DNA from: JAVBMV01 sp031552145
GTDB taxonomy: Bacteria > Myxococcota > Myxococcia > Myxococcales > UBA5297
DNA: 64,000 bases
Assembly: GCA_031552145.1 (NCBI GenBank)
Contig: JAVBMV010000008.1
Location: 186,001 to 250,000, forward strand
Direction: 5' to 3'
A program made the translations under genes and the position numbers. Shown one piece after another: positions 42,878-51,657 of this stretch (position 1 is the first letter of the stretch; each line of letters opens with the position of its first letter). The notes below the pieces were generated by a model. It was not told where the DNA came from and searched no databases. It was given only the letters and a program-made list of their open reading frames with translations.

Positions 42878-45580
42878 ATGAGCCCCATGCCATTCGTTTC
42901 GATTTTAATAACGATATTGCTGGTATTGACTGGCGTTGGCTATTTGTCGATGGGGGTTACTACCTGGCGGGCGGATGTTCGCTCACAGATGCGCCGGCGC
43001 TACCTCTGGGCCTGCGTCTGCTTGGCCGTATGGTCGATCTCCTTTGGTCTGATGACGAGCGCTGGCGAAGAGCCGCTCGCGCGCACATTTTGGACCTTCG
43101 GCTTCATCTGCTCGCATCTCTTCTTTCCCGCTTGGACTCATTTCTTGACCGATCTGGCCGACTATCGGCCGCGCCACTTGAGCTGGGTAGCGGGAGGCAT
43201 CTACGCGGTCTCGCTCACCCTAATTACGGCCTGCATCGCCAGCGGTGATGTCATATTCGCGCAGACGCCCTATGGAACGCAGTTTTCCTACGGGCATTCG
43301 ACCTGCTTTCAGGTGCTCTTTTTCTTTTCGGGCCTCGTCCTCTCGACCAACCTCTTCTTACAATTGCGCTGGCTGCGCCGCTCGCAATTTCGACGCCAGA
43401 AGATTCAGTCGCTCATCTTCATTTTCGGGACCGTTTTGGTATCGCCACCTGGTCTCGCTCTCGACTTTTTCGTTCCTTCCTTCCTTGATGCCACTGTCGT
43501 CCCGCTCACGACGGTGCCAGTCCTCTTAGTCTCGGCGCAGCTCTATCTCTCGATGCGGACGACGCACTCTTTGAGCGTCACGGTACAGAACGTCTCCGAG
43601 TCCCTCTTTCGCTCGGTGAAGCTCCCGGTTCTGGTGGCCGACCATCGGAATCAAATCGTGCTCGCCAACGCCTCCGCGGCCGCTTTTCTCGAGCCTCTGT
43701 TCGGCGTGGTCCTGGGTCGCGATATCGCCGACTTGGTGCGCGTCGCGGGCAAGAGACCGGAGCGCGCCTATTTCGATTCAAACTTCGAGGGCGCGGTCGT
43801 TACCGTTCCCTCCCCGGCGGGCGAGCACACCTGCGATATGGTGCTGACCGTGATCCGCGACACCTATGGAGATCTTCTGAGCAAGGTAGTCGTGTTGAGG
43901 GACATGACGGAGCTCCAGAAGACGCTCGACGATCTTCGCATCTCGCGAGATGTCGCCGAGCGCGCGAGCGGTGCGAAGAGCGATTTCCTCTCGCGCATGA
44001 GCCACGAGCTGCGGACGCCGATGAATGGAATCATCGGGATGACCCGGATCGGCCGCGCGACCAGCGATGTCGCAAAGCTACAGCATTGTCTCGCGCGCAT
44101 CGATGATGCCTCGAAACAGCTGCTCGGACTGATTAATGACATTCTCGACATGTCGAAGATCGAGGCTAATAAACTCGAGCTGGTGAGCGAGCCTTTCAAT
44201 CTGGAAGAGATGCTCATGAGGCTCTGCAACGTCATCGCGGTCAAGGCCGAGGAGAAGGAAATCGATCTCTTCGTGAACTTGGATCGAGCCGTACCTCGCA
44301 GGGTCATCGGTGACGAGCTCCGACTCTCGCAGGTTATCAGTAATCTCCTCTCCAACGCCGTCAAATTCTCCCCGAATCGCGGACGCATTCGGCTCAATGT
44401 CGTGCGTCAGGCAGCCGCGGACAGAATGTCGCAGGTGCAATTCGAGGTCATCGACAACGGCATCGGTATCAGCGAAGAGCAACGGTCGCGTCTCTTCTCC
44501 GCGTTCGAGCAGGCGGCGGGAGATACCGCGCGCCGCTTCGGCGGTACCGGCCTCGGGCTCGCGATCGCGCAGCGCATCGTCCAGATGATGGACGGCCAGA
44601 TCCAGGTTGAGAGCAAGGTGGGGGAGGGCACTCGCTTCTTCTTCTGTGTTCCGCTGCACCATGCGGACCGAGTGACCAACCCCAAAGAGACGATGCCCGC
44701 GATCTACCAAGGCCTTCGCATGCTCGTCGCGGATGACTCGCTCGAGGTGCGCGAGCACGTCGGGAAGGCGCTCACCGCCGCCGGGATCAGAGCCGACTTC
44801 GTGAGAGGCGGAAGGGAAGCCATCGCGGCGGCGAAGAGGGCCCGCCACGCAGCCGATCCGTACCAGCTGCTCCTCGTCGAACAGACAATGGAAGGTCTCG
44901 ATGGGATGTCGACCTCTCGCCAAATCAACGAGAGCGTCGGTCCTACCCCGGCGATCTTGATGACATCGAACACCAACTGGACTGGAATCGAGGGGGAGGC
45001 CGCTGTCTCCGGCGTCGTACGCTCGGTCCTCAAGCCCATCTTCCACACGGCGCTGTTAGAGGCGATACGCGAAGTGCTCGCGAGCCGAGGGTTGGTCCAG
45101 GAGAGCATGGGCGCGCCCGTTTCCGAGCCCGCCCATACCTACGCTGGGTGTCGGGTTCTGCTCGCCGAGGATATCGAGCTCAACCGACTGATCGTGACCG
45201 AGCTCCTCTCCGCGCTGAAGCTTCAGATTGAGTGCGTCGGCGACGGCGCGGAGGCGGTGCGCGTGTTTCGAGAGAACCCAGGGCGCTACGATCTCGTCCT
45301 GATGGATCTCCAGATGCCGGTGCTGAACGGTCTGGATGCGACGCGGCAGATACGACAGCTCGGGACCCCCGAGGCGGCGAGGGTCCCCATCATCGCGATG
45401 ACGGCCAACGCCTTCACTGATGACATGGAGGCGTGCCGCGAGGCAGGGATGGTCGACCACCTCAGCAAGCCTGTCGATGTCGACGAGATGTACGCTAAAA
45501 TCACACGACAGCTCATTGGGAAGGAGGACCGTCCGACTGCGCTGCCGACGACACACGAGCCTTCCAGCGAGGAGCGCTGA
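42878..45580 (+). CDS. 7TM hybrid histidine kinase with two receiver domains
   Basis: A 900-aa membrane sensor. It has seven N-terminal helices (residues 4-230, like the histidine-kinase 7TM sensor), a PAS-like domain (about 240-350), and HisKA with His376 in SHELRTPMNG. The HATPase has NLLSNAVKF, DNGIGI and GGTGLGLAI. Two receivers follow. The first (about 610-730) has Glu668 where the phosphoacceptor Asp should be (LLVEQTMEG). The second (about 750-875) is normal, with Asp810 in LVLMDLQMP and Lys in LSKPVD. Phosphate probably flows from His376 to Asp810, then to an unseen Hpt protein. The start (ATG 42878) is uncertain; ATG 42887 is also possible. Confidence 0.92.
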   Translation: MSPMPFVSILITILLVLTGVGYLSMGVTTWRADVRSQMRRRYLWACVCLAVWSISFGLMTSAGEEPLARTFWTFGFICSHLFFPAWTHFLTDLADYRPRHLSWVAGGIYAVSLTLITACIASGDVIFAQTPYGTQFSYGHSTCFQVLFFFSGLVLSTNLFLQLRWLRRSQFRRQKIQSLIFIFGTVLVSPPGLALDFFVPSFLDATVVPLTTVPVLLVSAQLYLSMRTTHSLSVTVQNVSESLFRSVKLPVLVADHRNQIVLANASAAAFLEPLFGVVLGRDIADLVRVAGKRPERAYFDSNFEGAVVTVPSPAGEHTCDMVLTVIRDTYGDLLSKVVVLRDMTELQKTLDDLRISRDVAERASGAKSDFLSRMSHELRTPMNGIIGMTRIGRATSDVAKLQHCLARIDDASKQLLGLINDILDMSKIEANKLELVSEPFNLEEMLMRLCNVIAVKAEEKEIDLFVNLDRAVPRRVIGDELRLSQVISNLLSNAVKFSPNRGRIRLNVVRQAAADRMSQVQFEVIDNGIGISEEQRSRLFSAFEQAAGDTARRFGGTGLGLAIAQRIVQMMDGQIQVESKVGEGTRFFFCVPLHHADRVTNPKETMPAIYQGLRMLVADDSLEVREHVGKALTAAGIRADFVRGGREAIAAAKRARHAADPYQLLLVEQTMEGLDGMSTSRQINESVGPTPAILMTSNTNWTGIEGEAAVSGVVRSVLKPIFHTALLEAIREVLASRGLVQESMGAPVSEPAHTYAGCRVLLAEDIELNRLIVTELLSALKLQIECVGDGAEAVRVFRENPGRYDLVLMDLQMPVLNGLDATRQIRQLGTPEAARVPIIAMTANAFTDDMEACREAGMVDHLSKPVDVDEMYAKITRQLIGKEDRPTALPTTHEPSSEER

Positions 45581-45582
45581 AC

Positions 45583-46254
45583 TTGAACCGACTCATCTCC
45601 GTATGCTGGGCTGCCCTGCTGGCAGCCATCGTTCTCTTCTTGATGTTGCCTGATGGGCGGGAGCTCTTCGAGAAAGCGACGCGCGCCCATCCCTATCCGA
45701 TGGGCGCGCTCAAGATCGGTCTCCTGGGCATCATGGGGGAGCTGCTGGGCAAGCGGATCTTGCGCGGCGAGTGGCAGCTACGCGGCATTAGGCTCTGGCA
45801 ACGCGCGCTCGTTTGGACTGTGCTCGGCGTCGCCTTCGCGGTGGTTTTCCCGCTCTTCTCTTTCGGCGTCGAGGGGTTGATCGGAGCAGGGCTGCTCCCC
45901 TCGGGCGGTGCGCCGCTCTTCCCCGCGTTGGCCAAGTCGGTCTTCATCAACCTGCTCTTCGGCTTTCCGATGATGGTCTTCCATCGTTTCACCGACACGC
46001 TGATCGAGCGCGGCTCGCTCTTTTCGCGCTGGCCGGTGGTCGAGACCTTTGTCGCCATCGATTGGGGCTCGATGTTCCGCGTCGTAGCCTTCGCCTGCCT
46101 CTGGTTCTGGGTTCCGGCTCACACGGTGACCTTCTTGCTGCCGGCGGAGTATAGGATTCTCTGCGCCGCGATGTTGGCGATCGCGCTTGGCTTCATCATG
46201 GGGCTGGCCAACAAGCGCCGCGCGAAGGAGCAGGTGCTCGCGCGGGCGGCATGA
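45583..46254 (+). CDS. Integral membrane protein, unknown
   Basis: A 223-aa protein with about five or six membrane segments (around residues 5-22, 70-95, 115-135, 160-185 and 190-210) and a basic C-terminal tail. The pattern WPVVETFVAIDWGSMFRVV and VFHRFTDTLIERG has a faint Mpv17-like flavour, not enough to name it. The start is TTG 45583, with GGAG 10 nt upstream, 2 bp after the kinase stop, so it is translationally coupled to the kinase. It may feed a signal to, or be controlled by, that kinase. Function unknown. Confidence 0.65.
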   Translation: MNRLISVCWAALLAAIVLFLMLPDGRELFEKATRAHPYPMGALKIGLLGIMGELLGKRILRGEWQLRGIRLWQRALVWTVLGVAFAVVFPLFSFGVEGLIGAGLLPSGGAPLFPALAKSVFINLLFGFPMMVFHRFTDTLIERGSLFSRWPVVETFVAIDWGSMFRVVAFACLWFWVPAHTVTFLLPAEYRILCAAMLAIALGFIMGLANKRRAKEQVLARAA

Positions 46255-46299
46255 GCAGGCAGGTCGATTTCTCGAAACACTTTGCTGGAGAGGTATGTC

Positions 46300-48258
46300 A
46301 TGAACCGAGGTATCGCTTTGATGATGGTAGGTCTTCTTGGCGCGGGGAGCAGCGCCTTCGCCGCGCCGAAGGCGAAGCAAGGGGGCAAGGCAGGCGAGGC
46401 GCAGGCGCGCTTCGTCCCCGACGCCAACCTGGAGCGCGCACAGGTCCCCGACGGCTTCAAGTGGAATCTGGCGCCGCTCTTCGAGAGTGACGCGTCCTTC
46501 GAGAAGGCCTACGGCGAGGCGCGGACAGCGCTGACGCGCTTCGCGGCGTTCCAGGGAAAGCTGAGCGAGCCCGCCTTGCTGCGCGACTGCCTAGAGCTCT
46601 ACTTCAAAGAGCGCCTCTCCACCCACCGTATGACGCTCTACACCCAGCTGCGCGTCGCCTCCGACAACCGCTCGGCGTCGACTCGAGCCATGGAGGACAG
46701 GGCCCTGTCGGCGATGAACGACTTCATGGCGGCCACCTCTTTCATCCGGCAGGAGGTGCTCAAGGTGGAGGACGCGGCCATGGCCGCCGCGCTCGCGGCC
46801 GATCCGAAGCTGGCCGCTTATAAACCTTGGCTCGACGAGGTGCGCAGGCGAAAGAGCCGCGTGCTCGGCGCCGAGGCGGAGCGGGTCCTCGGGCTCGCCG
46901 GCGATAACCTCTGGGCGGAGATCGATCTGAACGAGCTCCCCTCGATGCATGAGAAGAGCTACCGCGCCCTGCTCTCCGAGCTGGCATTGCCCAAGATCAC
47001 CGACGAAGAGGGTAAGGAGGTGCAGCTCACGCTCTCCAACTACGGCCTCTACCGGGGCTCGAAGGACGCGCGGGTGCGCGCCGACACGGTGAACGGCGTC
47101 TTCGCTGCGCTCGATAGCTACAAGAAGCTCTTCGCCTCCACCTTCGCCGGACAGGTGGAGACCAACATCTTCTACGCCCGGGCACACGGTTATGAGACCG
47201 CGCTCGAGGCCTACATGGACAAGGACAACATCTCCACCGCCGTCTACAAGAACCTCGTCGATGCGGTGAACGCCAATCTCGAGCCGCTCCACAGGTACGT
47301 CTCCTTGCGCAAGGAGCGCCTGGGGCTCACGAAGGTGCGCACGCAGGATCTCTACATCCCCATCATCGAAGGAGAGCAGCGCGCCATCCCCTTCGACGAG
47401 GCGCGAGAGCTGCTCCCTGCCTCCCTCAAGCCGATGGGCCCTGAGTATGTGAAGGTGCTGAAGGAGGGACTCGATCCCAAGAACGGGTGGCTCGACCTCT
47501 ACCCCAACGCGGGCAAGGAGAGCGGCGCCTCTTGCACCAGCATGTTCGCCGTTCATCCGTTCGTGAAGATGAACTACCTCGACACGATGGATGGGCTTTC
47601 GACGCTGGCACACGAGTATGGCCACGCGCTGCACACTTGGCTCTCCAACACCAATCAGCCCTACGTCACCTCCTCCTACTCGATGTTCGTCGCGGAGATC
47701 GCCTCGACCTTCAACGAGAAGATGCTCTCGAACCATCTCATCGCGAAGAGCAAGAGCGCGAAGGAGAAGCTCGGCCTGATGAACGCGCTGGTCGATCGGA
47801 TCCGTACCACCATCTACCGGCAGGCGCTCTTCGCCGAGTTCGAGCTGGCCGCGCATACGGCCGCGGAGCAGGGCAAGCCGCTGACCGCCGACTTTTTGCG
47901 CGCGACCTACGGTGGGCTCCTCAAGAAGTATTACGGTCCCGACTTCGCCGTCGAGGGGAACGATGACATGGAGTGGGCGATGGTGCCTCACTTCTATTAC
48001 AAGTATTACGTCTACTCCTATGCGACGGGGCTCTCGGCGGCGCTCGAGCTCGCGGCGCAGGTGGAGAAGAAGGGTGCGCCGGCTCGCGACGCCTACCTGG
48101 CCATGCTGAAGGGCGGCAGCTCGCTGCCCCCGATCGAGCTGCTCAAGCGCGCGGGTGTGGACCTGACCAAGCCGGATGCCATCGCCTCCGCAGCGCGCCT
48201 CATGGGCGACTTACTGGTGAAAATCGACGAACTCGATCGGCGCACGGCAAAGCGCTAG
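46300..48258 (+). CDS. pepF: Exported oligoendopeptidase F (M3 family)
   Basis: A 652-aa zinc peptidase. The active-site helix is His438-Glu-Tyr-Gly-His442 with the third ligand Glu expected about 25 residues on (VAEIASTFNE). SYSMFVAE and FYYKYYVYSYATG are family blocks. Unlike the usual cytoplasmic PepF, it starts with a signal peptide (hydrophobic residues 4-21 ending AFA-AP), so it should act outside the cytoplasm on short peptides. ATG 46300 has GGAGAGG 6 nt upstream. It is 45 bp after the membrane-protein gene. Length is near the 600-aa norm. Confidence 0.93.
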   Translation: MNRGIALMMVGLLGAGSSAFAAPKAKQGGKAGEAQARFVPDANLERAQVPDGFKWNLAPLFESDASFEKAYGEARTALTRFAAFQGKLSEPALLRDCLELYFKERLSTHRMTLYTQLRVASDNRSASTRAMEDRALSAMNDFMAATSFIRQEVLKVEDAAMAAALAADPKLAAYKPWLDEVRRRKSRVLGAEAERVLGLAGDNLWAEIDLNELPSMHEKSYRALLSELALPKITDEEGKEVQLTLSNYGLYRGSKDARVRADTVNGVFAALDSYKKLFASTFAGQVETNIFYARAHGYETALEAYMDKDNISTAVYKNLVDAVNANLEPLHRYVSLRKERLGLTKVRTQDLYIPIIEGEQRAIPFDEARELLPASLKPMGPEYVKVLKEGLDPKNGWLDLYPNAGKESGASCTSMFAVHPFVKMNYLDTMDGLSTLAHEYGHALHTWLSNTNQPYVTSSYSMFVAEIASTFNEKMLSNHLIAKSKSAKEKLGLMNALVDRIRTTIYRQALFAEFELAAHTAAEQGKPLTADFLRATYGGLLKKYYGPDFAVEGNDDMEWAMVPHFYYKYYVYSYATGLSAALELAAQVEKKGAPARDAYLAMLKGGSSLPPIELLKRAGVDLTKPDAIASAARLMGDLLVKIDELDRRTAKR

Positions 48259-48332
48259 GCACAGGGTGTAGGGGGTGTTGTAGGGGTGCTGCTCTCCGCG
48301 CCCTTCAGCGCCCCTGCATCGCGCTGTGCCGT

Positions 48333-48842
48333 CTAGTGCGGAGCCGTAGCCTCCAACTCCAGCGTTCGCTTGGAGGTCGACGCCTCGGGTGGGGCCCTCG
48401 TCAGGATGCTCTTCGCTTTGCTGAAGAGCACCTGAAAGGTTTTGGTGCGCGGGCGCACATACTCGGCATGCTCGGGCTCCACCCGCAACAGCGCCAGATT
48501 GGGATCAGCCGGCCCCGAGAACCAGGGACTCCAGGCCTCGTCCCACATGGTCGTGAGCGTGTCTCTATCGAGCACGATCTCGGCGCGTCCCGAAATAGAG
48601 AGATAGGTCGAGTTCTTGAAGGTCGTGATGCAGCACTCCCTGTGCGCGGCCAACTCGGCAACCTTGGCGCTCTCCTTGCCCGTCGCGAGCCATATGGCAT
48701 CGTGAAAGGGGCTTCTCCGCAGCGCCATGGGGCGCGAGTGGTAGTGGCCATCCTCTCCCCGAGTGGTGAAGAGCGCCACCTCGCTCTCGCTCAGTATCTC
48801 GCGCAGCTCACGCCTGCCGGCCAGGTCGTTTTCTTCCGCCAT
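48333..48842 (-). CDS. Pyridoxamine-phosphate-oxidase-fold (stress protein 26-like) FMN protein
   Basis: A 169-aa split-barrel flavin-binding protein. ALFTTRGEDGHYHSRPMALR and IWLATGKESAKVAEL are the FMN-barrel strands, then YLSISGRAEIVLDR, and WFSGPADPNLALLRVEPE near the end, which matches the general-stress-protein-26 branch. The enzymatic reaction is unknown; it may reduce a flavin-dependent substrate. ATG 48842 has GGGAGGAC upstream. It converges on the M3 peptidase gene with a 74-bp gap, and is divergent from the PEP/pyruvate-binding gene. Confidence 0.85.
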   Translation of the reverse strand: MAEENDLAGRRELREILSESEVALFTTRGEDGHYHSRPMALRRSPFHDAIWLATGKESAKVAELAAHRECCITTFKNSTYLSISGRAEIVLDRDTLTTMWDEAWSPWFSGPADPNLALLRVEPEHAEYVRPRTKTFQVLFSKAKSILTRAPPEASTSKRTLELEATAPH

Positions 48843-49014
48843 CGCGTCAGTCCTCCCGCACTTCCTCAAGAGGGCAATCTGGCCATGCCGCTCTGCACAG
48901 CCCACATGGTCGGTCTGCCACCCCGGTGGGCGGGCGTCCGTGGGGCGCCCTCTATTTCTGTGCGGATGGGAATCACGCTGAATAAAGAACGGAGCAGCTG
49001 GGGAGGTTGCTCCG

Positions 49015-50772
49015 ATGGGGAAGGAGAGAGCTACCGTCCTGCGCCTTGGGCGCGGCTCGCTGGGGGGAAAGGCGCGTGGCCTCGTCTACGCGAGCGAGCT
49101 CCTGGCTCGCCATGGACTCGACCGCCGCTTCCCAGGTCTACCCATTCGGGTTCCTCGCTCGCTGGTGATCCCAACCGAGGAGTACGAGCGCTTCATGGAG
49201 GCGTGCGGAATGAGTCCGTGGCGTCTGCGCGCAGAGCAAGCGGGTGGAGACGAGCTTCTGCTCCGCGCGCTCTCGGCGCCGCTGCGGGGCGAGCTGAGCG
49301 ACCGGCTTGGCGCTGCGTTGCGGCAACTGCGTGGCCCTCTCGCGGTGCGCTCCTCGAGCCTGTTGGAGGATGGGCAGCGCTATCCCTTCGCGGGGGTCTA
49401 CGCGACCTATATGTTGACCAACAACTATCCCGCGGCGGCCGTTCGGCTGAGGCAAGCCGAGAGCGCGGTGAAGGCGGTCTTCGCATCGGCCTTGGGGCAT
49501 GACGCGCGCAACTACATCGCCGCGACCCCCTTCGCGCTTGAAGAGGAGCGAATGGCCGTGCTGCTCCAAGAGGTAGTAGGGAGCGCCCATGGGGGGCGTT
49601 TCTATCCCGCGATCTCTGGGGTAGCGCTTTCGATCAACGACTACGCGGTGGGACGGCAGCGCGCGGAGGAGGGTGTCGCGCTGCTCGCGCTTGGGCTGGG
49701 GCATGGCGTTGCCGAGGGAGGCACGGCGCTGCGCTTCTCCCCAGCGCATCCGCGCATGGGCGCGCAGCTTGCGACCGCGCGCGAGCTGTTGGCCGGCTCG
49801 CAGCGCAACTTCGTCGCGCTCGATCTTCGCCGCGCGCTGCTTGACTTCACGTTGCCAGAAGCGGACAGCGCGCTCGTGCGCTGCGAGTTGAGCGACGCGG
49901 AGGCAGATGGGACACTCGCGCTCGTCGGCAGCACCTGGCACGCCGAGAGCGAGCTGCTGCGCGACGATCTGCTGGAGCCTGGCCCTCGACTCGTCACCTT
50001 CAACGCAATCCTCAAATGGGGAGCGCTCCCGCTCGCCGAGGCCCTCTGCGAGCTGCTCCACCACCTCGCCGACGGACTCGGCTCGCCGGTGGAGTTGGAG
50101 TTTGCCCTCGAGCTCTCGGGAGGTACGGGAGGCTGGAATGGCGTAGAGGCGGCGCTCTACCTGCTGCAGGTGCGCCCTCAGAGCGAGCGCAACGTCGCTG
50201 GGCGCGTCGAGACGAGGGGGCTACCTCGTGAGGCCCTGCTCTGCGCGACCGATCGCTCCGTCGGGCACGGGCTGATCGAGGGGGTCCGTGACATCGTCTA
50301 TGTGAAGCCCGGGGCGCTCGATGCCAGGGCCGCGCGGGAGCTTGCCCATGAGGTGGGCGCGCTCAATGGCAGACTGCATCTGGAAGAGAGGCCCTATGTG
50401 CTCATAGGGCCCGGGCGCTGGGGCTCTTCCGACCCCAGCCTGGGGATTCCTGTACGATGGGGACAGATCTCCGGGGCTCGCGTCGTCGTCGAGACGAGCT
50501 ACAACGGCAGGGAGCTGCCGCCCTCGCAGGGATCGCACTTTTTCCACAACCTCATCGCCGCGCGGATGGGCTATCTCTCGCTGAGCCACCAGGACAGGCT
50601 CGAGAGCGCTGAAGAGCGCTTCGTCGATTGGGCGTGGCTCGTGGCGCGCGAACGCTTTGGAGAGAGCGCCCGGCTGGCCCATGTACGGCTCGAGGCGCCG
50701 TTGGAGATTCGCCTTGACGGCAGGGCCGGTCGGGCCGCGATCCTGAAGCCGAGGCGTGCAAAGGCCGAGTGA
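49015..50772 (+). CDS. PEP/pyruvate-binding domain protein without phosphotransfer domains
   Basis: A 585-aa cytoplasmic protein. The N-terminal two thirds match the nucleotide-binding (ATP-grasp-like) half of PEP synthase and pyruvate phosphate dikinase: LGGKARGLVYASELL, LAVRSSSLLEDGQRYPFAGVY, and ALYLLQVRPQSE. The swivelling His domain and the PEP/pyruvate barrel are missing. The C-terminal 170 residues carry VLIGPGRWGSSDPSLGIPV and SQGSHFFHNL, not part of those enzymes. Real chemistry is unknown; ATP-dependent phosphorylation of a partner is plausible. ATG 49015 has GGGAGG 9 nt upstream. Confidence 0.85.
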   Translation: MGKERATVLRLGRGSLGGKARGLVYASELLARHGLDRRFPGLPIRVPRSLVIPTEEYERFMEACGMSPWRLRAEQAGGDELLLRALSAPLRGELSDRLGAALRQLRGPLAVRSSSLLEDGQRYPFAGVYATYMLTNNYPAAAVRLRQAESAVKAVFASALGHDARNYIAATPFALEEERMAVLLQEVVGSAHGGRFYPAISGVALSINDYAVGRQRAEEGVALLALGLGHGVAEGGTALRFSPAHPRMGAQLATARELLAGSQRNFVALDLRRALLDFTLPEADSALVRCELSDAEADGTLALVGSTWHAESELLRDDLLEPGPRLVTFNAILKWGALPLAEALCELLHHLADGLGSPVELEFALELSGGTGGWNGVEAALYLLQVRPQSERNVAGRVETRGLPREALLCATDRSVGHGLIEGVRDIVYVKPGALDARAARELAHEVGALNGRLHLEERPYVLIGPGRWGSSDPSLGIPVRWGQISGARVVVETSYNGRELPPSQGSHFFHNLIAARMGYLSLSHQDRLESAEERFVDWAWLVARERFGESARLAHVRLEAPLEIRLDGRAGRAAILKPRRAKAE

Positions 50773-50822
50773 CGAGACGTCGCGACGTGACATCGCCGCG
50801 GTCGGCGTGGGAGATTTGGCGT

Positions 50823-51653
50823 GTGAAGATCGCCCACAGATCGCCCTTGCGGGCCTCGCTCGCCCTGCTCGCCGCGGGCGCTCTGGGATGTGCCCACGCC
50901 GGCGCGCTCCCGGCGGGAATGGCGAGGCGGGAGCTGCGCCTCTCCGAGGGGGAGGAGGCCCCCCGGGTGCGGATCGACTACCCTCGAGAGAATGAGGTGG
51001 ATGCATCGCTCGTCGCGAGGGCGATAGAGAATGTCCTTCCCGTACTACGGGAATGGGGAAGCTTCAGCAGATCGGTGACGATTCGCCTCTATTCCGATCA
51101 CGCTGCGCTCGAGGCCGCGGTAGGCAGGTACGCGCGCCCCTGGATGCGCGCCTGGGCCCGGCCAGAGGAGATCGCGCTGCAGGCACCCTCGAGTTGGGGA
51201 GAGCGGTTGCCCGGGCATCGGCAACTCGAGGAACTCCTGCTCCATGAGCTGACCCATTCGCTGATGTACCAGCTCGCTTCGAAGGGCGATGAGTGGCAGC
51301 GAAAGCGAATCCCCTTCTGGTTTCGGGAAGGGATGGCTTCGGTGGTGGCCGGACAAGGCTATCGGCGCTCTTCGCTCCCCGAGCTTTCGCGCGAGGCGGC
51401 GCTGCGGGACGGGCCTCTGCTGGGAGGCACGGACACCGAGTCCCGACGTGAGATGACGCTGAACTACTCCCTGGCCCATCACGCCTTCGCGTGGTTGCTG
51501 GAGCTCGTAGGACAGGAACGGATTCAGGAGCTGCTCGCGGAGCTCCGGCGCGGCCAGCGTTTCGATGCGCCCTTCGAGCGCGCGACCGGTTTGACGCCAA
51601 ACGGATTTGATCGCGCATTTCGCGCGTGGCTGGTCGGAGAGACCTGGAGGTAG
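50823..51653 (+). CDS. Lipoprotein metallopeptidase of MA-like type
   Basis: A 276-aa exported protein with a lipobox signal peptide (ALGC, Cys23). The zinc motif is His141-Glu-Leu-Thr-His145 (LLLHELTHSLMYQL), and the third ligand is probably Glu in WFREGMAS about 25 residues on, the gluzincin layout of peptidase MA-like proteins. It is probably anchored in the inner or outer membrane, facing the periplasm; substrate unknown. The start is GTG 50823, with GGGAG 9 nt upstream. It is 50 bp after the PEP/pyruvate-binding gene and 4 bp before the oxidoreductase. Confidence 0.8.
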   Translation: MKIAHRSPLRASLALLAAGALGCAHAGALPAGMARRELRLSEGEEAPRVRIDYPRENEVDASLVARAIENVLPVLREWGSFSRSVTIRLYSDHAALEAAVGRYARPWMRAWARPEEIALQAPSSWGERLPGHRQLEELLLHELTHSLMYQLASKGDEWQRKRIPFWFREGMASVVAGQGYRRSSLPELSREAALRDGPLLGGTDTESRREMTLNYSLAHHAFAWLLELVGQERIQELLAELRRGQRFDAPFERATGLTPNGFDRAFRAWLVGETWR

Positions 51654-51657
51654 CGAA

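Noticed and set aside
46591..47991. 466-codon minus frame opposite the M3 peptidase
   Set aside because: No motifs; it is the complement of a gene with HEYGH and family blocks.
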